NCBI GenBank assembly: GCA_020284085.1 | Contig: JACEVL010000081.1 | Location: 907,501 to 971,500, forward strand | Direction of reading: 5' to 3' | From: Aporrectodea caliginosa | Lineage: Eukaryota; Annelida; Clitellata; Crassiclitellata; Lumbricidae | DNA: 64,000 nt | In this document: positions 35,603 through 47,255 of the stretch, piece after piece | Layout of the letters: each line of letters begins with the position of its first letter | Numbering within the stretch: the first letter of the stretch is position 1 | Position numbers and translations under genes: made by a program | The notes under the pieces: generated by a model | Told to the model about the DNA's origin: nothing | The model's database searches: none | The model's input: the letters and a program-made list of their open reading frames with translations, nothing else

Positions 35603-38600
35603 ATGGCGAATCCGTTCACGTCACCTGAAATTGCTGAACTGTACACGAAATATCGACCGACTTATCCGTCAACCATTTACGAGAGAGTGTTCCAATTTCT
35701 GGACGAAGGGTCTGACCGGAAGCTACGACACCTGGCGATTGATGTCGGATGCGGCAGTGGACAGAACACGAAAGTTTTGGCCAACAGTTTCGAGAAGGTT
35801 CTAGCGGTTGATGCAAGCGAAGCCCAGGTGGAGGAAGCGAGAACGGCCTGTTCAGGGCTTCCGAACATCACCCTGAGAGCTGGATCGGCTGAGGATCTGG
35901 ATGGACTGGCCGACGAAGGCAGTGTTGACCTCGTGACGGTTGCAACAGCTTTGCACTTTTTCGAAGTGAAGCCGTTCTTCGAGACGTGCCAGAGGTTCCT
36001 GAGGAAAGGCGGAGTTTTTGCAGCGTACAGCTACGAATCTATTACCCTAGATAACCCAGAGGCAGATAAAGTATCTAAAGAGGTTTGCTTAAATATCTTA
36101 GAGAAAATAGCATATCGAAAATTAAATGGTCAATGGCGGCATTTTGGAACCTCGTCCAGGGCAGCATTTCAGCTCTGAACGCCACTGCTCATTTGAATAG
36201 AAGTCACGCCAGTTAAGGTCCCCATGTACGGACCGTGCTAGCCCGAGGTTTAAATCTCTTAAATAAGCCACCATCGGGACGCGATACGCGATCCACCCAC
36301 AGAAGACTTATGTCAATTATAGCACGAGAAGACGCAACTCTTGACATTTTCAAATTGTTTTTAACCGTTTTAGGACGGGCAACATCTAGTAATAATAATA
36401 ATCTTCGTTTAATTTCAAACTGACACAAACGCAGGATGATTACAAATCAGTATGAACGGATGATCACAAGTTATTACAGGAGTCGAATTTAACTGCATAC
36501 GGTAGCAAGGCGCCCATCACGTCCTACATGTAATTTTACAAACGCGCCATCTCGCGAATGATAGGCTGAGTGGACCTTTATATACGTCGATGAACTGGAC
36601 CAAGTAGACGCGCTGGTAGCAGTTGTGATGATAGTGGTGTGGTAGAGGTGGTGGCTGTAGTGACGGCGGTGCTGGTGAGTAATTTGATTAGTGATAATCA
36701 AGATGACGATAAAGTGACTAAATTATCATTTTAGTTTTTCCTAGAAACTCTTCGGGAGTATTACCACCCACGAGTTAGTCATCATATCCTCTCCAGCCGT
36801 TACGAAGACCTCTTTTCCACATTGGCTACAGTTTTTCCAGTGACTGAACGGTCGGTATTAACACTTTTTAAAAGACGACTAAAGACTACTCATTATTTAT
36901 TCCGAGACTGAAGGCTTAGTTGTTGTTGTTGCTGTCACTGATGTTTATAAAATTCCTACTCTAATTTTCATTAATTAAATTTATTTATTCATTCCGAGAA
37001 TTTATATAGCGCCTTTTCAAGAGACCTACTCACAGGCACTCAATTTTTATTATAGGCCAAAGCTTAAAGAGTATCTCCGCCGATGCCATTTTCATGTAGT
37101 GCCAGTCCCAAGCGCATATAAAACAGGAGGGCAACGCTCGTGATTTTCGCTATGACACAACGTTATTACAGAAAAAATCACAGATCTATCGCTCTACAAG
37201 TGGACAAAAAGTAAGGTTAGGGCGAAGTCAACGATCCCAACAGCCAAGATAAAATGTCGTTAAAATAATGAATACTGCGACAGGTCCGACTTAAAACAGA
37301 AGGCTTACTTCAATTGTCAGGTATTGCGACATACCTTTTTGCCAAAAAGTATGCCAGCGTGCTTGGAATATTGTATTCTATATACCCTACAAATTTCGTG
37401 CAGATCTTAATGTTTTGGATAGTCAGTTTTGAAAAGCATTATCTCACCATAACATGGTATTGTGCAGCCCGCATTATTCTACCATTAGGCCTACTCCATT
37501 GCAATGTGTCGTTTTTCTTGTAATCTGTCTATTGAAACCGGTGCAACAATCAAGTTATTTGACATAGGCCTACCCGGTCAAGAATATAGTATGTGCTGTG
37601 TAATAGAACAAGGTATGTCGACTAACACCAGATGACGTGTGGTATTGCAGCTGCTAGAAAACAAACTTTGTCCACATAACCTGTTACTGCACCCGTAATG
37701 ATACTGATGGTAAAGTGTTGGTGTTGTAAGCAATCCGGTATGAAGCAAAATGTTTATTTATTTCAGAAAATTTATATAGCGCCCCTTCAAGGATGCCTAC
37801 TCAGAAGCGCTCCCAGCCCAACCCCGGTCGAACAGGACAGTCTTAAGAGAACTGAGAAATGAGGCAGAGTGACCAGCAGGTGTCAGACGAAGCATGGTAG
37901 GGAGCCCATTCCAGGTTGAAGAGCCCGCCACGGAGAAGGCGCGACGCTGCCTGAGAGCAGTCCGCGAACGAGGAACAATGAGCTCAGCCTGTGCAGCCGA
38001 GCGGAGAAAGCAACGACGCTGGACGCATGTGGTGGAGCAGCAGAGCTCCCGCAAATATGGAGGGGCTAGACCCTCAATACAGCGCCGGACCAAGACAGAG
38101 ATTCGATACACAATACGCTGTGGGTAAGGAAGCCAGTGGAGCACGTCCCTCATGTATTTAGAAACCCGCCCAAACCTCAGAACGCTCCCAGCCCAACCCC
38201 GGTCGAACAGGACAGTCTTAAGAGAACTGAGAAATGAGGCAGAGTGACCAGCAGGTGTCAGACGAAGCATGGTAGGGAGCCCATTCCAGGTTGAAGGGCC
38301 CGCCACGGAGAAGGCGCGACGCTGCCTGAGAGCAGTCCGCGAACGAGGAACAATGAGCTCAGCCTGTGCAGCCGAGCGGAGAAAGCAACGACGCTGGACG
38401 CATGTGGTGGAGCAGCAGAGCTCCCGCAAATATGGAGGGGCTAGACCCTCAATACAGCGCCGGACCAAGACAGAGATTCGATACACAATACGCTGTGGGT
38501 AAGGAAGCCAGTGGAGCACGTCCCTCATGTATTCAGAAACCCGCCCAAACCTCAGAATGCGGCCAACAAGGCGGGCGGCTGTGCGCAGGACCCTATTCAG

Positions 38601-41600
38601 GGACCCGGTCCGGCAGGCGGGAAGTCCATCATATATGGCGCTCCAGTAGTCGAGCCGTGAGACTACAAAAGCATGGACCAGCGTCGACGCTGCGCTAGGA
38701 GACAGAGAGCGGGAGATTACCTTGAGCTGTCGAAGCTGATAGTAACAGCTGCGGCAGAGAAGATTTATGTGACGCGTAAATGTGAGTTCCTGGTCTAGGG
38801 TGACTCCCAGGTCACGAACTGAGGTTGAGAAGGTGAAGTTGGGGTATTTCAAGGCAAGTGAGGTTAGGTCTATTTTAGAAAGCTGCTGGGGTGTGCCAAG
38901 CCAAATAAGCTGAGTCTTAGTCGGGTTCAGCCGCAAGCGGTTTGAGGACATCCAGGACTGCAAAATGTTGTTTAAAAGCAATAAAGTTATCTTGCGCAAT
39001 GAGTAGGCCTACATCATGCAACAATTTCGTTAAAGGCATAATATTTAGGCCTATATGGTGCTTCAAACAGCTTATGGATATATCGTCAAATGGCTTAGAT
39101 GCAACAGTTTGAAGTATCAGATCTTTGATGCCATTTTCCCGAAACACATTATTTCCGACATATCTGGTTATTGTAATAAGCCCTTTAACTGTTTTTCGAG
39201 CTCTTAATTATTTAATCGCAGGTACAAAACCTTCTAAATGAAACGAGAAACTGCTATAGAATGCATCCATATACGCATTTAGGTATAACAGAGTCAGTGG
39301 CGTTATAGTTATACTAATTCTGTTTATCAATTTGCTTAATTAATATCATGATGATTAGTTGTTCTAATTCTCGGCGTCATTATAGTTGGAGTCAGACTGA
39401 ACCGGCACAGAAACGGTCATTGCAACAGCTCTCAGGATTCGCTAAGACGACATCAAGCTACCAAGCTTATCTGAAGCAGCATCCGAACTTCGATGATCCT
39501 CTGAAGAGTGTGCAAGAGAAGTAAGACTCTTTCACGGCTTACACCCAATAACAACTAGACTAAGGCGCTCCTAACCCGAATAGCCACGTTCAGAGAGCCT
39601 GTAGCGGGTCGTCAGTTTGCGCCATTAGAGCAAACTGCGTGATCTAACTGGCTTTGACACAGCACACGTCTCCTGCCTGTGCGGCTGTGCCCTTTTCAAC
39701 TGATAAATTGGACGCCTAGACGTTTGCTGAATACAAGTCCAACTATAGTCCGCGCCTCAGATTCACATTTCGGTGTGACTTGCGCGCGTTACAAATTTAT
39801 TTAATAATAAAAAATAGTAACGATGCAAGATTGTATTCCTGTATTTCGAACCCATGCACACATGAGATAGAATGCACATACAGTATCTAGACACCAGAAA
39901 TGAGGAACTATTTCTATATATATATATACGGACGTTTATAAGGAAGTTTACACGCTCACAATCCCCTCGAAGCTTTTCATTTTAGGATGCTGGTACAAAG
40001 CTCTGTTTTGACGGGACCAAGCTCACGGTAAATCCCAGATGAGCGGGTAGCCTATACCTTCGCCGTAGATTGCTCTACCCTGTCAGCATTTTCATGAACA
40101 TTATGCCATTAAATGTGACCCATGTTAGGTCTATATGGGTTCCATGTGGGCATGCTAGGAGGATATAATGTTCCACTAGTTCGAAGAGATATACGCCAAA
40201 GGTGTATGAGGTGTCAAAATATAACACTGGATTCAATTTTCAATTCAATTCAATTTATTGATAAAAAAACAATCAGGAGAAATGAAAAAAACCCAGTAGC
40301 ATGACATAGAGTTGCATATTTCCACGTTACATATGAGACATGCTTGAATGTTGTTGTTAGTGAGAACAATAGGCACCCAAAAGGTACTAGTCCCGCTGAA
40401 AAGGGGCCTGTTATTACAAAGTAAAGTGTGTAAAAGATGACGGAGGCTGCATAAGTAGAAACAATAGGCGGGATCTGTCAATGCACACCCATATTGGTCT
40501 TGGATGTACCATGGAAAATAATGACGCTGGAGCATTGCTCATACATACATGTATGTACATATTTATACAGCATAGGTCTATGTGTGCAGTAGAAAAGATA
40601 ACATTCATCTTAACTACATCTTAACTAAGAGACTAAACTATATGCTCCACTGTGTGTACACGCAATGAGTGTCTGAAATGTCTGTAACATAATGAAGTTC
40701 GGATACTGGGTGGGAGGCTGTTCTTTCTTGAGAAACAAAACGACGTTTGCTCAGGTTGATGACGTAGAAGAGCTGTTGCAAATGTGCTACATAAATCGTA
40801 ATTATCTAAACTCTAGAGGCCTAAAGTCTAGACTTCTAAAGCGCCACTCGAAAGCCAAGCACAGGGCACCGGCTTATTCACGAGCGCTGGATAAATGATA
40901 AAAGATAGAAGAGCCAGCGTTATAGCCTATGTGATAAATATTTTGTCGCATTACGTAGGCCTACGTCATTATAAGAGCGTGAAGTGGGACATCCAGCTCA
41001 GGCCTCAATAGGCTATAAATGGTCATTTTCGCCATTTTGAGCAATGAAAGTTAGACCTACCATGCCTTCCGCCATTAGACTATTCGTCTATCACTGTTAT
41101 CGTTATATCCCCCATATCGATATCGTCATCAAGCAAAATCTACATTAACCCTCGGGCTACCAAGGGGGGTGGTTGCCACCCCTCCCCTAGGTTTTTTTCA
41201 TCTCAAACTTGTTCCGTATGGAATAAAAATTTGACCTTTTAGGTAGCTGTAGGGCAGGGGTGGCCAACCTTTTTTGGCCTACGGGCCACTATGATTGTTG
41301 GTAAGCCCGCGGCGGACCGCAAAATGTTTGTCCTCACAGCCTCGAAAGAAATACACATGTTTATTTCATATTTTACAATATGTATAAAAACAGGTAAAAC
41401 TACATTAGGTCACTAGAACTTACAACACTAAATCTTTTAGTGTTTTAGACATCATTCATTATTATGCAGTATTGTAGTAGTCGGACTAGTAAGTAGATGC
41501 AAAATTAGACAAAAAATTATTTAGAAAGGACCTTGCGGGCCGCAAATCAGCAGCCCGCGGGCCGCATTTGGCCCGCAGGCCGCGGGTTGGCCATCCCTGC

Positions 41601-43319
41601 TGTAGGGGTTCATTTACACACGTTTTGAGGTAAAATGTGAGATGATATCTCACACCGTTCAAAAGTTATACCCAATATACCCGAGGTACCAGGGGGTGGA
41701 TACCCCCTAGATGTTCGACTATATCTTATCCGTCATTTAATATTAAGAGACACAAATTATACCATTCTATAGAGAAAATGTGGGGCTACATTTCTATGGT
41801 CGCTGAGTTGACCTGAGACAACCGGAAGTGCTCAAAATAAATTATAATACGCGTAATATGCGTGAAAAATGGCTGAATGGAAGCACTCCCCTTAGTTTTT
41901 TGTCTGTAGCGTATTCATTTGTCTTCCTGGAGGAGAAACAAAGACACCATTCTTTAGAGGGAATGAAGGGCTTCATTTTCATACCTACATCTTTGTCTTT
42001 TGAATACCGGAAGTGATCAAAATAAATAATAATACGCGTAATCTGTGTGAAAATGGCTGAATACAGCATTACAACGTAAACCGATATATATATCAATCAA
42101 TCAATCAATCAATCAATCAAATCTCTTTTATTGAAGGCAAATGAAAAACACATAACATTTCAACATAAAGTATCAGGATTGGCCGCAAGAGGAGTCCCAA
42201 AAGGGATCAAGATCCCGCTAACTAGGGACACCTAGAACAACATTTCAGAAATATGAAATAGCTAAATCCTTGATAAACAGTGCATATATGTATGGATTAG
42301 GGTTGCCACCCGTCCCGACTTTGTCGGGACAGTCCCGATTTCGAGGGAAATGTCCCGTGTCCCGACTTGACCTAGTCGGGACAGCGAAATGTCCCGACTT
42401 TCAGATGTGTGACCAAACTAACAAAATGTTTGTGACCAGGGCTTTTTTAGCGTGCAGTTCTACACAAAATGTGCAGTCGGAAATCAATCTGTGCAATTGC
42501 AAAAGCAATTTTGTGCGGTGAAAAATTGAGGAAAAGTGTCGTTACTACCCCCCCGGTCGTCGTCAACTTTTTCCGTCACCCCCCCGGTCGTCAACTTTTT
42601 CCGTCACTACCCCCCCCGGTCGTCAACTTTTTTTTTTATGCAGTTCTAAAAATTGCTTTAAAAAAAGCCCTGTTCGTGAGCATCGACGTCGATGATTACG
42701 AGAAAGTTAAAGTTGCGTCCCGACTTCCTAGTTCGAAAAGGTGGCAACCCTAGTATGGATATATATGTATGAATGTACATTTACACTATATAAACATGTG
42801 TAGGGATGATTTTGTGTATCTTTTATACATAGATTAGTTTCAAAACACACATAATCTTATATTTGTTTATCCAAAAAGTACAAAATGTACGCAATAATAT
42901 ACAATATTGCTAATTAATGGGTTCCGTTGTTAAAAGTGATGTAATTTTGAGGTGCATTCACATAATGTACAACTAAATATACCATTCTGTGCAGAAATGA
43001 ATGCTGAATCCAATGCTATATTACAAGTTATGATATGTAAAACCAAACACGAAATCCAGGGGGGGTAACCACCCCCACCCCCTTGGTAGCCAGTGTTACA
43101 AAAAAAGCTTGGTAGCCCTAGGGTTAAGCCTATATATAATAATAATCATCATTGTATAGCCTACAGTTGTCAATAGCGTCCACGTTCCAACTGTCAATTA
43201 AAAGAAACGTTTGTGTATTGGATCATAGGCTGAAGTCCATTTACGGATTGAAATCGGACGATGAGAAACTGATTGGAGTGTCAATGGATTACATCGGCAT
43301 TCTCGGAAAGAAAGTCTAA
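35603..43319 (+). CDS. SAM-dependent methyltransferase U5 (4 exons, very long introns)
   Basis: Exons are 35603-36082, 36735-36850, 39386-39520 and 43229-43319, giving 273 residues with canonical splice sites. Motif I and the rest of exon 1 match the other copies. Exon 2 is the most divergent in the array: FFLETLREYYHPRVSHHILS has Arg for the conserved Trp and His for the Asp of LWDYYDPRV, which may change activity or substrate. Exon 3 reads FAKTTSSYQAYLKQHP and ends QEK for QAK. Intron 2 (2.5 kb) holds an antisense LINE fragment; intron 3 (3.7 kb) holds nested transposons. These insertions do not touch exons. Confidence 0.85.
36981..37050 (-). mobile_element. LINE 3' end fragment in U5 intron 2
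   Basis: Minus-strand CTTGAAAAGGCGCTATATAAAT with an ATAAAT/GAAT tail, the same terminus as the larger LINE copy 700 bases away. Confidence 0.6.
37751..38999 (-). mobile_element. 5'-truncated CR1/L2-type LINE with internal in-frame duplication
   Basis: An open frame of 400 codons encodes the end of a non-LTR reverse transcriptase. It starts after the catalytic YADD region, with the conserved RLRLNPTKTQLIWLGT (residues about 21-36), then DLGVTLD and a C-terminal region with HWLPYPQRI and WNGLP. The last 125 codons are tandemly duplicated (38185-38559 and 37810-38184, period 375) without breaking the frame. The 3' end is GGGGCGCTATATAAATTTTC with an AAATAAA-like tail. It cannot be mobile by itself. 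Confidence 0.88.
40230..40720 (-). mobile_element. Retroelement-like insertion with (AATTG)n tail in U5 intron 3
   Basis: Relative to U4 (30780) about 490 bases are inserted after AACACTGG. On the minus strand the piece ends with TTTTTTATCAATAAATTGAA and repeated AATTG units. A short ACTGG repeats on the far side. A similar TTTTATTGA start after (CAAT)n is seen at 42090-42150. Family not recognised. Confidence 0.45.
41255..41599. mobile_element. hAT-like MITE with perfect 8 bp duplication
   Basis: Ends CAGGGGTGGCCAACC and GGTTGGCCATCCCTG. CTGTAGGG flanks it exactly at 41247-41254 and 41600-41607. Near both ends are inverted GGCCTACGGGCC-like and GGCCCGCAGGCC-like stretches. Confidence 0.9.
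42298..42752. mobile_element. hAT-like MITE with perfect 8 bp duplication
   Basis: Ends TAGGGTTGCCACC and GGTGGCAACCCTA. GTATGGAT flanks it at 42290-42297 and 42753-42760. A further element (42437-42672) is nested inside. Confidence 0.88.
42437..42672. mobile_element. Nested hAT-like MITE
   Basis: Ends CAGGGCTTTTTTAG and TTAAAAAAAGCCCTG; flanks TTTGTGAC and TTCGTGAG match at 6 of 8. It contains three CCCCGGTCGTCAACTTTTT-like repeats, a motif also found inverted at 46562-46582 in another element. Confidence 0.65.
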
Positions 43320-43423
43320 TCAAGGATCAATCATTATCATACATGGCTCTGCGTTTTATTTGCACTAGATAGGCCTACATTAATGCAGCCTTTAGGCGTA
43401 CTTTACAGTCTACCAATATCGTA

Positions 43424-43429
43424 AATAAA
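43424..43429 (+). promoter_or_regulatory. Poly(A) signal of U5
   Basis: AATAAA, 105 nt after the stop, in the context shared with U0 and U4. Confidence 0.5.
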
Positions 43430-43551
43430 AATTTGGACTATTCTGGAAACATAAATATTCGCCACATATTAGGCCTATGGGTAGACTGTATGCTAGGTAG
43501 GCCTATTGGTATGTTAGGCCACTTGGGTTTGTAGGCCTTCTCAGAAACAAT

Positions 43552-43559
43552 TAGGCCTA
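43552..43559. repeat. TAGGCCTA micro-insertion after U5
   Basis: U5 reads GAAACAATTAGGCCTACTAC; U4 (31512-31513) reads GAAACAATTACTTG. Forty bases on, 43592-43599 has another TAGGCCTA where U4 has a TA (31541-31542). Confidence 0.8.
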
Positions 43560-44060
43560 CTACAGAACTGTGGCCCTTTGTCTAGTACATGTAGGCCTAC
43601 AGCTTGATCGATTTGTGCAAAATCCCACTCTTTTATTTCTGTGGAGTATAGGCGGGTGAAGGCTTTAAATTACTGGATGCAGCGATTTCTATTGTTGTAG
43701 CTGATGTCAGTATTTTGTGCTGTGGTTATTGTGTTTAGAGAATGATAGCCCTACCAGCAATTATTCCATGGGCGAAATATGATACCCACAAGGGCTACAT
43801 ATAACATTCCATATGAAAATATGGATCCTTTTGGGCTCCATGTAGGCATGTTGGCAGGGAAGGGAAGGTGGAAGATTCGCCATAGCACTTTTAACATGGC
43901 TTGGTGGAATGGTGGAAAGGGAGTGACTCCGGCCCAGTTCTACGCTCAGCAGTCATGGGAGTCACTCCATGACTCCCATGAATTGCCCTTCTACTCTCTA
44001 TACTTAGAACACTAGTAGTGTAGTGTCTCCTCCTCAAGGAAGTTCGGGATGGGTGCATAC

Positions 44061-44987
44061 TATACCCCGCAGTCGATCGAGTCGAGTGTATACGATCGAC
44101 TTGGCTCGGCCGACGATCGACTCGATCGACTTCGTCGACTCGCCGACCTTTCGACGACTCGATCGACTTGGCTCGGACGACGATCGACTCGATCGACTTC
44201 GTCGACTTGGACTGTAGTCTCATGGCCAAAATTGCTGAAGACTGTTGCATTCTTATATTCCAGTACCTAAATTACTCATGAATTTCAATTGCACACTCTT
44301 CTTCAAACTGTAATTGAACTGATAAGTAACATTTCAGGTTTTATAATGATATCGTATGTGCCTGTGGTTGACTTGTAAGGATTAAGCCTCGCCTAATCCG
44401 TCGACTTGATCAGGTAGGCAGCTAGGCTACAGTGGAATCTTCTACAGTAAGGTACAGAAATTAGTACCAGCTCAAACGGCAGTAGAGGAACTAGAGGCGC
44501 TAGCTAGGACGCATAAGTCTTAATGTTTATATTATATCCTGGTCTTAGGCGCTATATAAATCTTCGTAATAAATTAGAGTTAGTTAAAAAAACTTGAAAC
44601 TGCTCACGATTACTGAAGTTAGTTATAGAGTCTCAGGCTTGGAACCTCTTGGAGGGTTCTGTCACAGAAAACTGAAAAAAGTATCTCTATAACTTCCATT
44701 AATAAAAAAGCGCTGAACTTCATATAAGGTTCATACGGTAGTTCTGTGTTTACACAGAAATTGACAGAATCACGTCATTATTATCATAAAGTCTGTTATT
44801 TTGTGAAAAAAGTAAGTAAAATATTTCTGAGTCGAGTGGAGTCGAGGAAACAACGATCGACTCGACTTGGCCGAGTTCACGATCGACTCGATCGGCGAGT
44901 CGATCGAGTCGACGATTTTTCGATCGACTCGACTTGGCCGAGTTTACGATCGACTTGATCGATCGACTCGATCGGCTGCGGGGTATA
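44061..44987. mobile_element. hAT-like element with GATCGACTCGATCGA subterminal arrays
   Basis: Ends TATACCCCGCAG and CTGCGGGGTATA, with GTGCATAC duplicated exactly at 44053-44060 and 44988-44995. About 150 bases next to each end consist of tightly packed CGATCGACTCGA/GTCGATCGAGTCGA units in both orientations, with none in the middle. The aligned U0 flank (near 1614, GAGTGCTTACTTAACC) lacks the element. No transposase frame is seen. Confidence 0.85.
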
Positions 44988-45280
44988 GTGCATACTTAAC
45001 CCTCTAGCGACTGAAATACTTTCATCTAACTCCGAAGAACACACAGACCTTTGTCAAATCTCGTGGGCGGTTTGTCAGAGGGGGGGTTAAGAACAGTACC
45101 ACTTGCACAACAGCCAACTACGACAGACGTAGGCAGAGGCGCGTTTACGCACAGACGCACTAGGCGAATATCAAATAACTTCACATTTCTTGAAAATAGC
45201 TTCTATAACTAATCATAATTAGGCAAGCATCTAGAATCGGGTGCGTAGGTTTTGTTAGTGTCGGCTAGGGACCTAGGGTC

Positions 45281-45425
45281 CAGGCACGTAGCCAGACTTA
45301 AATTCAAGAGGAGGCAACTTCACAGACCATTGGCAAAATCCTGGTTATTGGTCAATAGAATTCCCAGTAGGGGCCTATATAAAAAAGCAAGAGGAGGCAA
45401 CTGCCTCCATGTAGCTACGTCTATG
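45281..45425. mobile_element. Short nested hAT-like MITE
   Basis: Ends CAGGCACGTAGCCAG and GTAGCTACGTCTATG (11 of 15 inverted matches); CTAGGGTC duplicated exactly at 45273-45280 and 45426-45433. Confidence 0.8.
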
Positions 45426-45641
45426 CTAGGGTCAGGTTACGAGTCGTGAGAGTCGTATGCTTGCGCACCCCGATACTAATGTTTGCCCATAATTACAGTG
45501 TCAATAACACTCAAAAACGGCTCCCAAGTTCAAATTGTGGGTTTTGCACATTATCGGCTAAACACCACCAGAGTCTCAGACTCCGTCTGCAAGTTCAGAA
45601 GGGCCCCAAAACGTTTGTGCATATGGCCCTGTTTTCTGCAA

Positions 45642-46104
45642 GGGGCCGTCCATAAATGACGTCACGCACCTAGGGGGTCGGGGGTCGGAAATTTGTGACG
45701 AAGTGTGACATGGGGTGGGGGGGGTCTGAGTAGTGTGACGTCACACCAGGTCTATGTTATTAAATTTAACAATTAACAACAATTTAATTTTAATAATAAC
45801 AGCACTAATTTTGAGGATTAAATTTTCATTATTTTTTTTTATTATTTTAATGTATACGGGCACCATTATTAATAATTTTCTAATTATTTCAATATTTGGT
45901 CACCGTTAGATTTTAAAATATTCATGCTTTCGCTATTTGTTCCATGAAGGAGCATTTTGCTTCGCCATGGAAATTGGTTTTAGGGGGTCAAAGCTTTGTG
46001 ACGTCATTTTCAGAGGGGGTCTTACTTTTTGTGACGAAGTGTGACGAGGGGGGAGGGGGTTAAAAATCGGCCAAAATAGCGTGACGTCATTTATGGACGG
46101 CCCC
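45642..46104. mobile_element. PIF/Harbinger-like MITE, same family as 12565-13020
   Basis: Same GGGGCCGTCCATAAATGACG terminal repeat and the same interior as the U2 copy. The flanks are CAA and TAA, a target duplication with one change. Its right end lies 14 bases from the right end of its host element. Confidence 0.85.
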
Positions 46105-46764
46105 TAAACGCGCCTCTGAATGTAGGACATAGGCCCTACATGTATGAAGCCATATGCCAATATTCCACATGGGCCTCATATGCTCCACATATGGAACCAC
46201 ATGTGGGCTCATACATAGGATATATGAAGCCCGTGTGAGAATATTGTCAGATGGACTCGTATGCCCTACATAATAATGTTGTTATTATGATTGTGCCCTA
46301 ATAACCGAGACGTGTTCACAATGTTTAGGCCTATGATTGAAAGAAGGAAGTATAAATTATGTTATATAAGAGGTTGACACATTCATCCATGACGTCATCG
46401 GCTCTAGTTCCCATACGCCGTCATTAAACAACATAAAGTCACAAACACCCATCCTACAATAACAGTGCATCTGTCACCCTCTAAACAAAACAGTCACCGA
46501 GCAGTGTTTAATCTAGTCCCCTTGCTGTCGGGGGGGAATTTAGGGTTCTGGGGGTATCCAGCTTATTATAAAAGTTGACGACCGGGGGGGTAGTGACGAG
46601 TGTTACCAAGAACAACACTTCAAGGATTTTCAAGAGGTAATAACAACAATTTTCCAACAATGTTCGAGGGGGTAGTAACAAGACTTTTCCAAGAAGAATT
46701 TTCGAGGGGGTAGTATCGAGAGTTTTCCAAGGCAATATTCTACAAAATTACACGTGTTTAATTT

Positions 46765-47255
46765 GGGGCCGTCCATAAAGTACGTCACGCTCCAGGGGAG
46801 TTAGGGTTAGGGTTAGGGTTAGGGTTAGGGTTAGGGGTTAGGGTTAGGGGGGTTTAAGAAAGTGTGACAGTTTGTGACAGGGGGAGGGTCAGGCCATGTG
46901 TGACGTCACACATTTATTTTTTTTATTTTTTTATTTTTATTTTTTAGAGAATTTCATAGCTTTAAAAATAATTTTCAAAAATTTTCTGAAACATTTTAAT
47001 TAGTTTTATGTCAAAATAGCATGAAATGCATATCTCCTGAATGTGTTTTTCACGATTCCTCTCGCTAGGAGCGCTAGTAATAATGCTGTTGCGAAGCCTT
47101 GTTTATGTATTAGCCTTGCTTTCGGAAGTATTATTATTTCTATGTTGAAAGTGTGACGTACTTTAGGGGGGGGGGTCCGAGTTTTGTGACAGTTTGTGAC
47201 AGGGGGGAGGGGGGTAAAAATGGTCAAAAATAGCGTGACATACTTTATGGACGGC
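46765..47255. mobile_element. Diverged GGGGCCGTCC-ended MITE carrying telomere-like repeats
   Basis: Left end GGGGCCGTCCATAAAGTACG; right end GCGTGACATACTTTATGGAC then GGC, with the last Cs lost. TTTAATTT occurs on both sides (46757-46764 and 47256-47263). Close to the left end are about eight TTAGGG units (46800-46850). Confidence 0.7.
46800..46850 (+). repeat. Interstitial TTAGGG array
   Basis: About eight TTAGGG units with one TTAGGGG variant, inside the MITE at 46765-47255. Confidence 0.95.

Larger units (their letters stand above)
41149..43123. mobile_element. piggyBac-like element (~2 kb) hosting two hAT insertions
   Basis: Ends CCCTCGGGCTACCAAG and CTTGGTAGCCCTAGGG are flanked by TTAA (41145-41148 and 43124-43127). 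Inside each end a second copy of the GGCTACCAAGGGGG motif occurs. In the other copies the site reads CTACATTAGGCCTATATA without the element. TTAA targets and CCC ends are the piggyBac pattern. No transposase frame remains. Two later insertions lie inside (41255-41599 and 42298-42752), as does a (CAAT)n-headed segment. Confidence 0.7.
45134..46118. mobile_element. hAT-like element containing two nested MITEs
   Basis: Ends CAGAGGCGCGTTTA and TAAACGCGCCTCTG; flanks GACGTAGG and AATGTAGG are a diverged 8 bp duplication, and the U0 spacer near 2200 (TTATGTAGGACATA) is unoccupied. Inside are a hAT-like MITE (45281-45425) and a Harbinger-like MITE (45642-46104). Confidence 0.75.

Noticed and set aside
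37894..38698. Plus-strand frames reading MVGSPFQVE...
   Set aside because: Antisense shadow of the duplicated LINE reverse-transcriptase frame.
44023..44270. Arg/Ser/Asp-rich frames
   Set aside because: Translation of the GATCGACTCGATCGA subterminal array; repeat artefact.
46800..46850. Chromosome end or telomere
   Set aside because: Short array inside a MITE with genes on both sides; an interstitial repeat.
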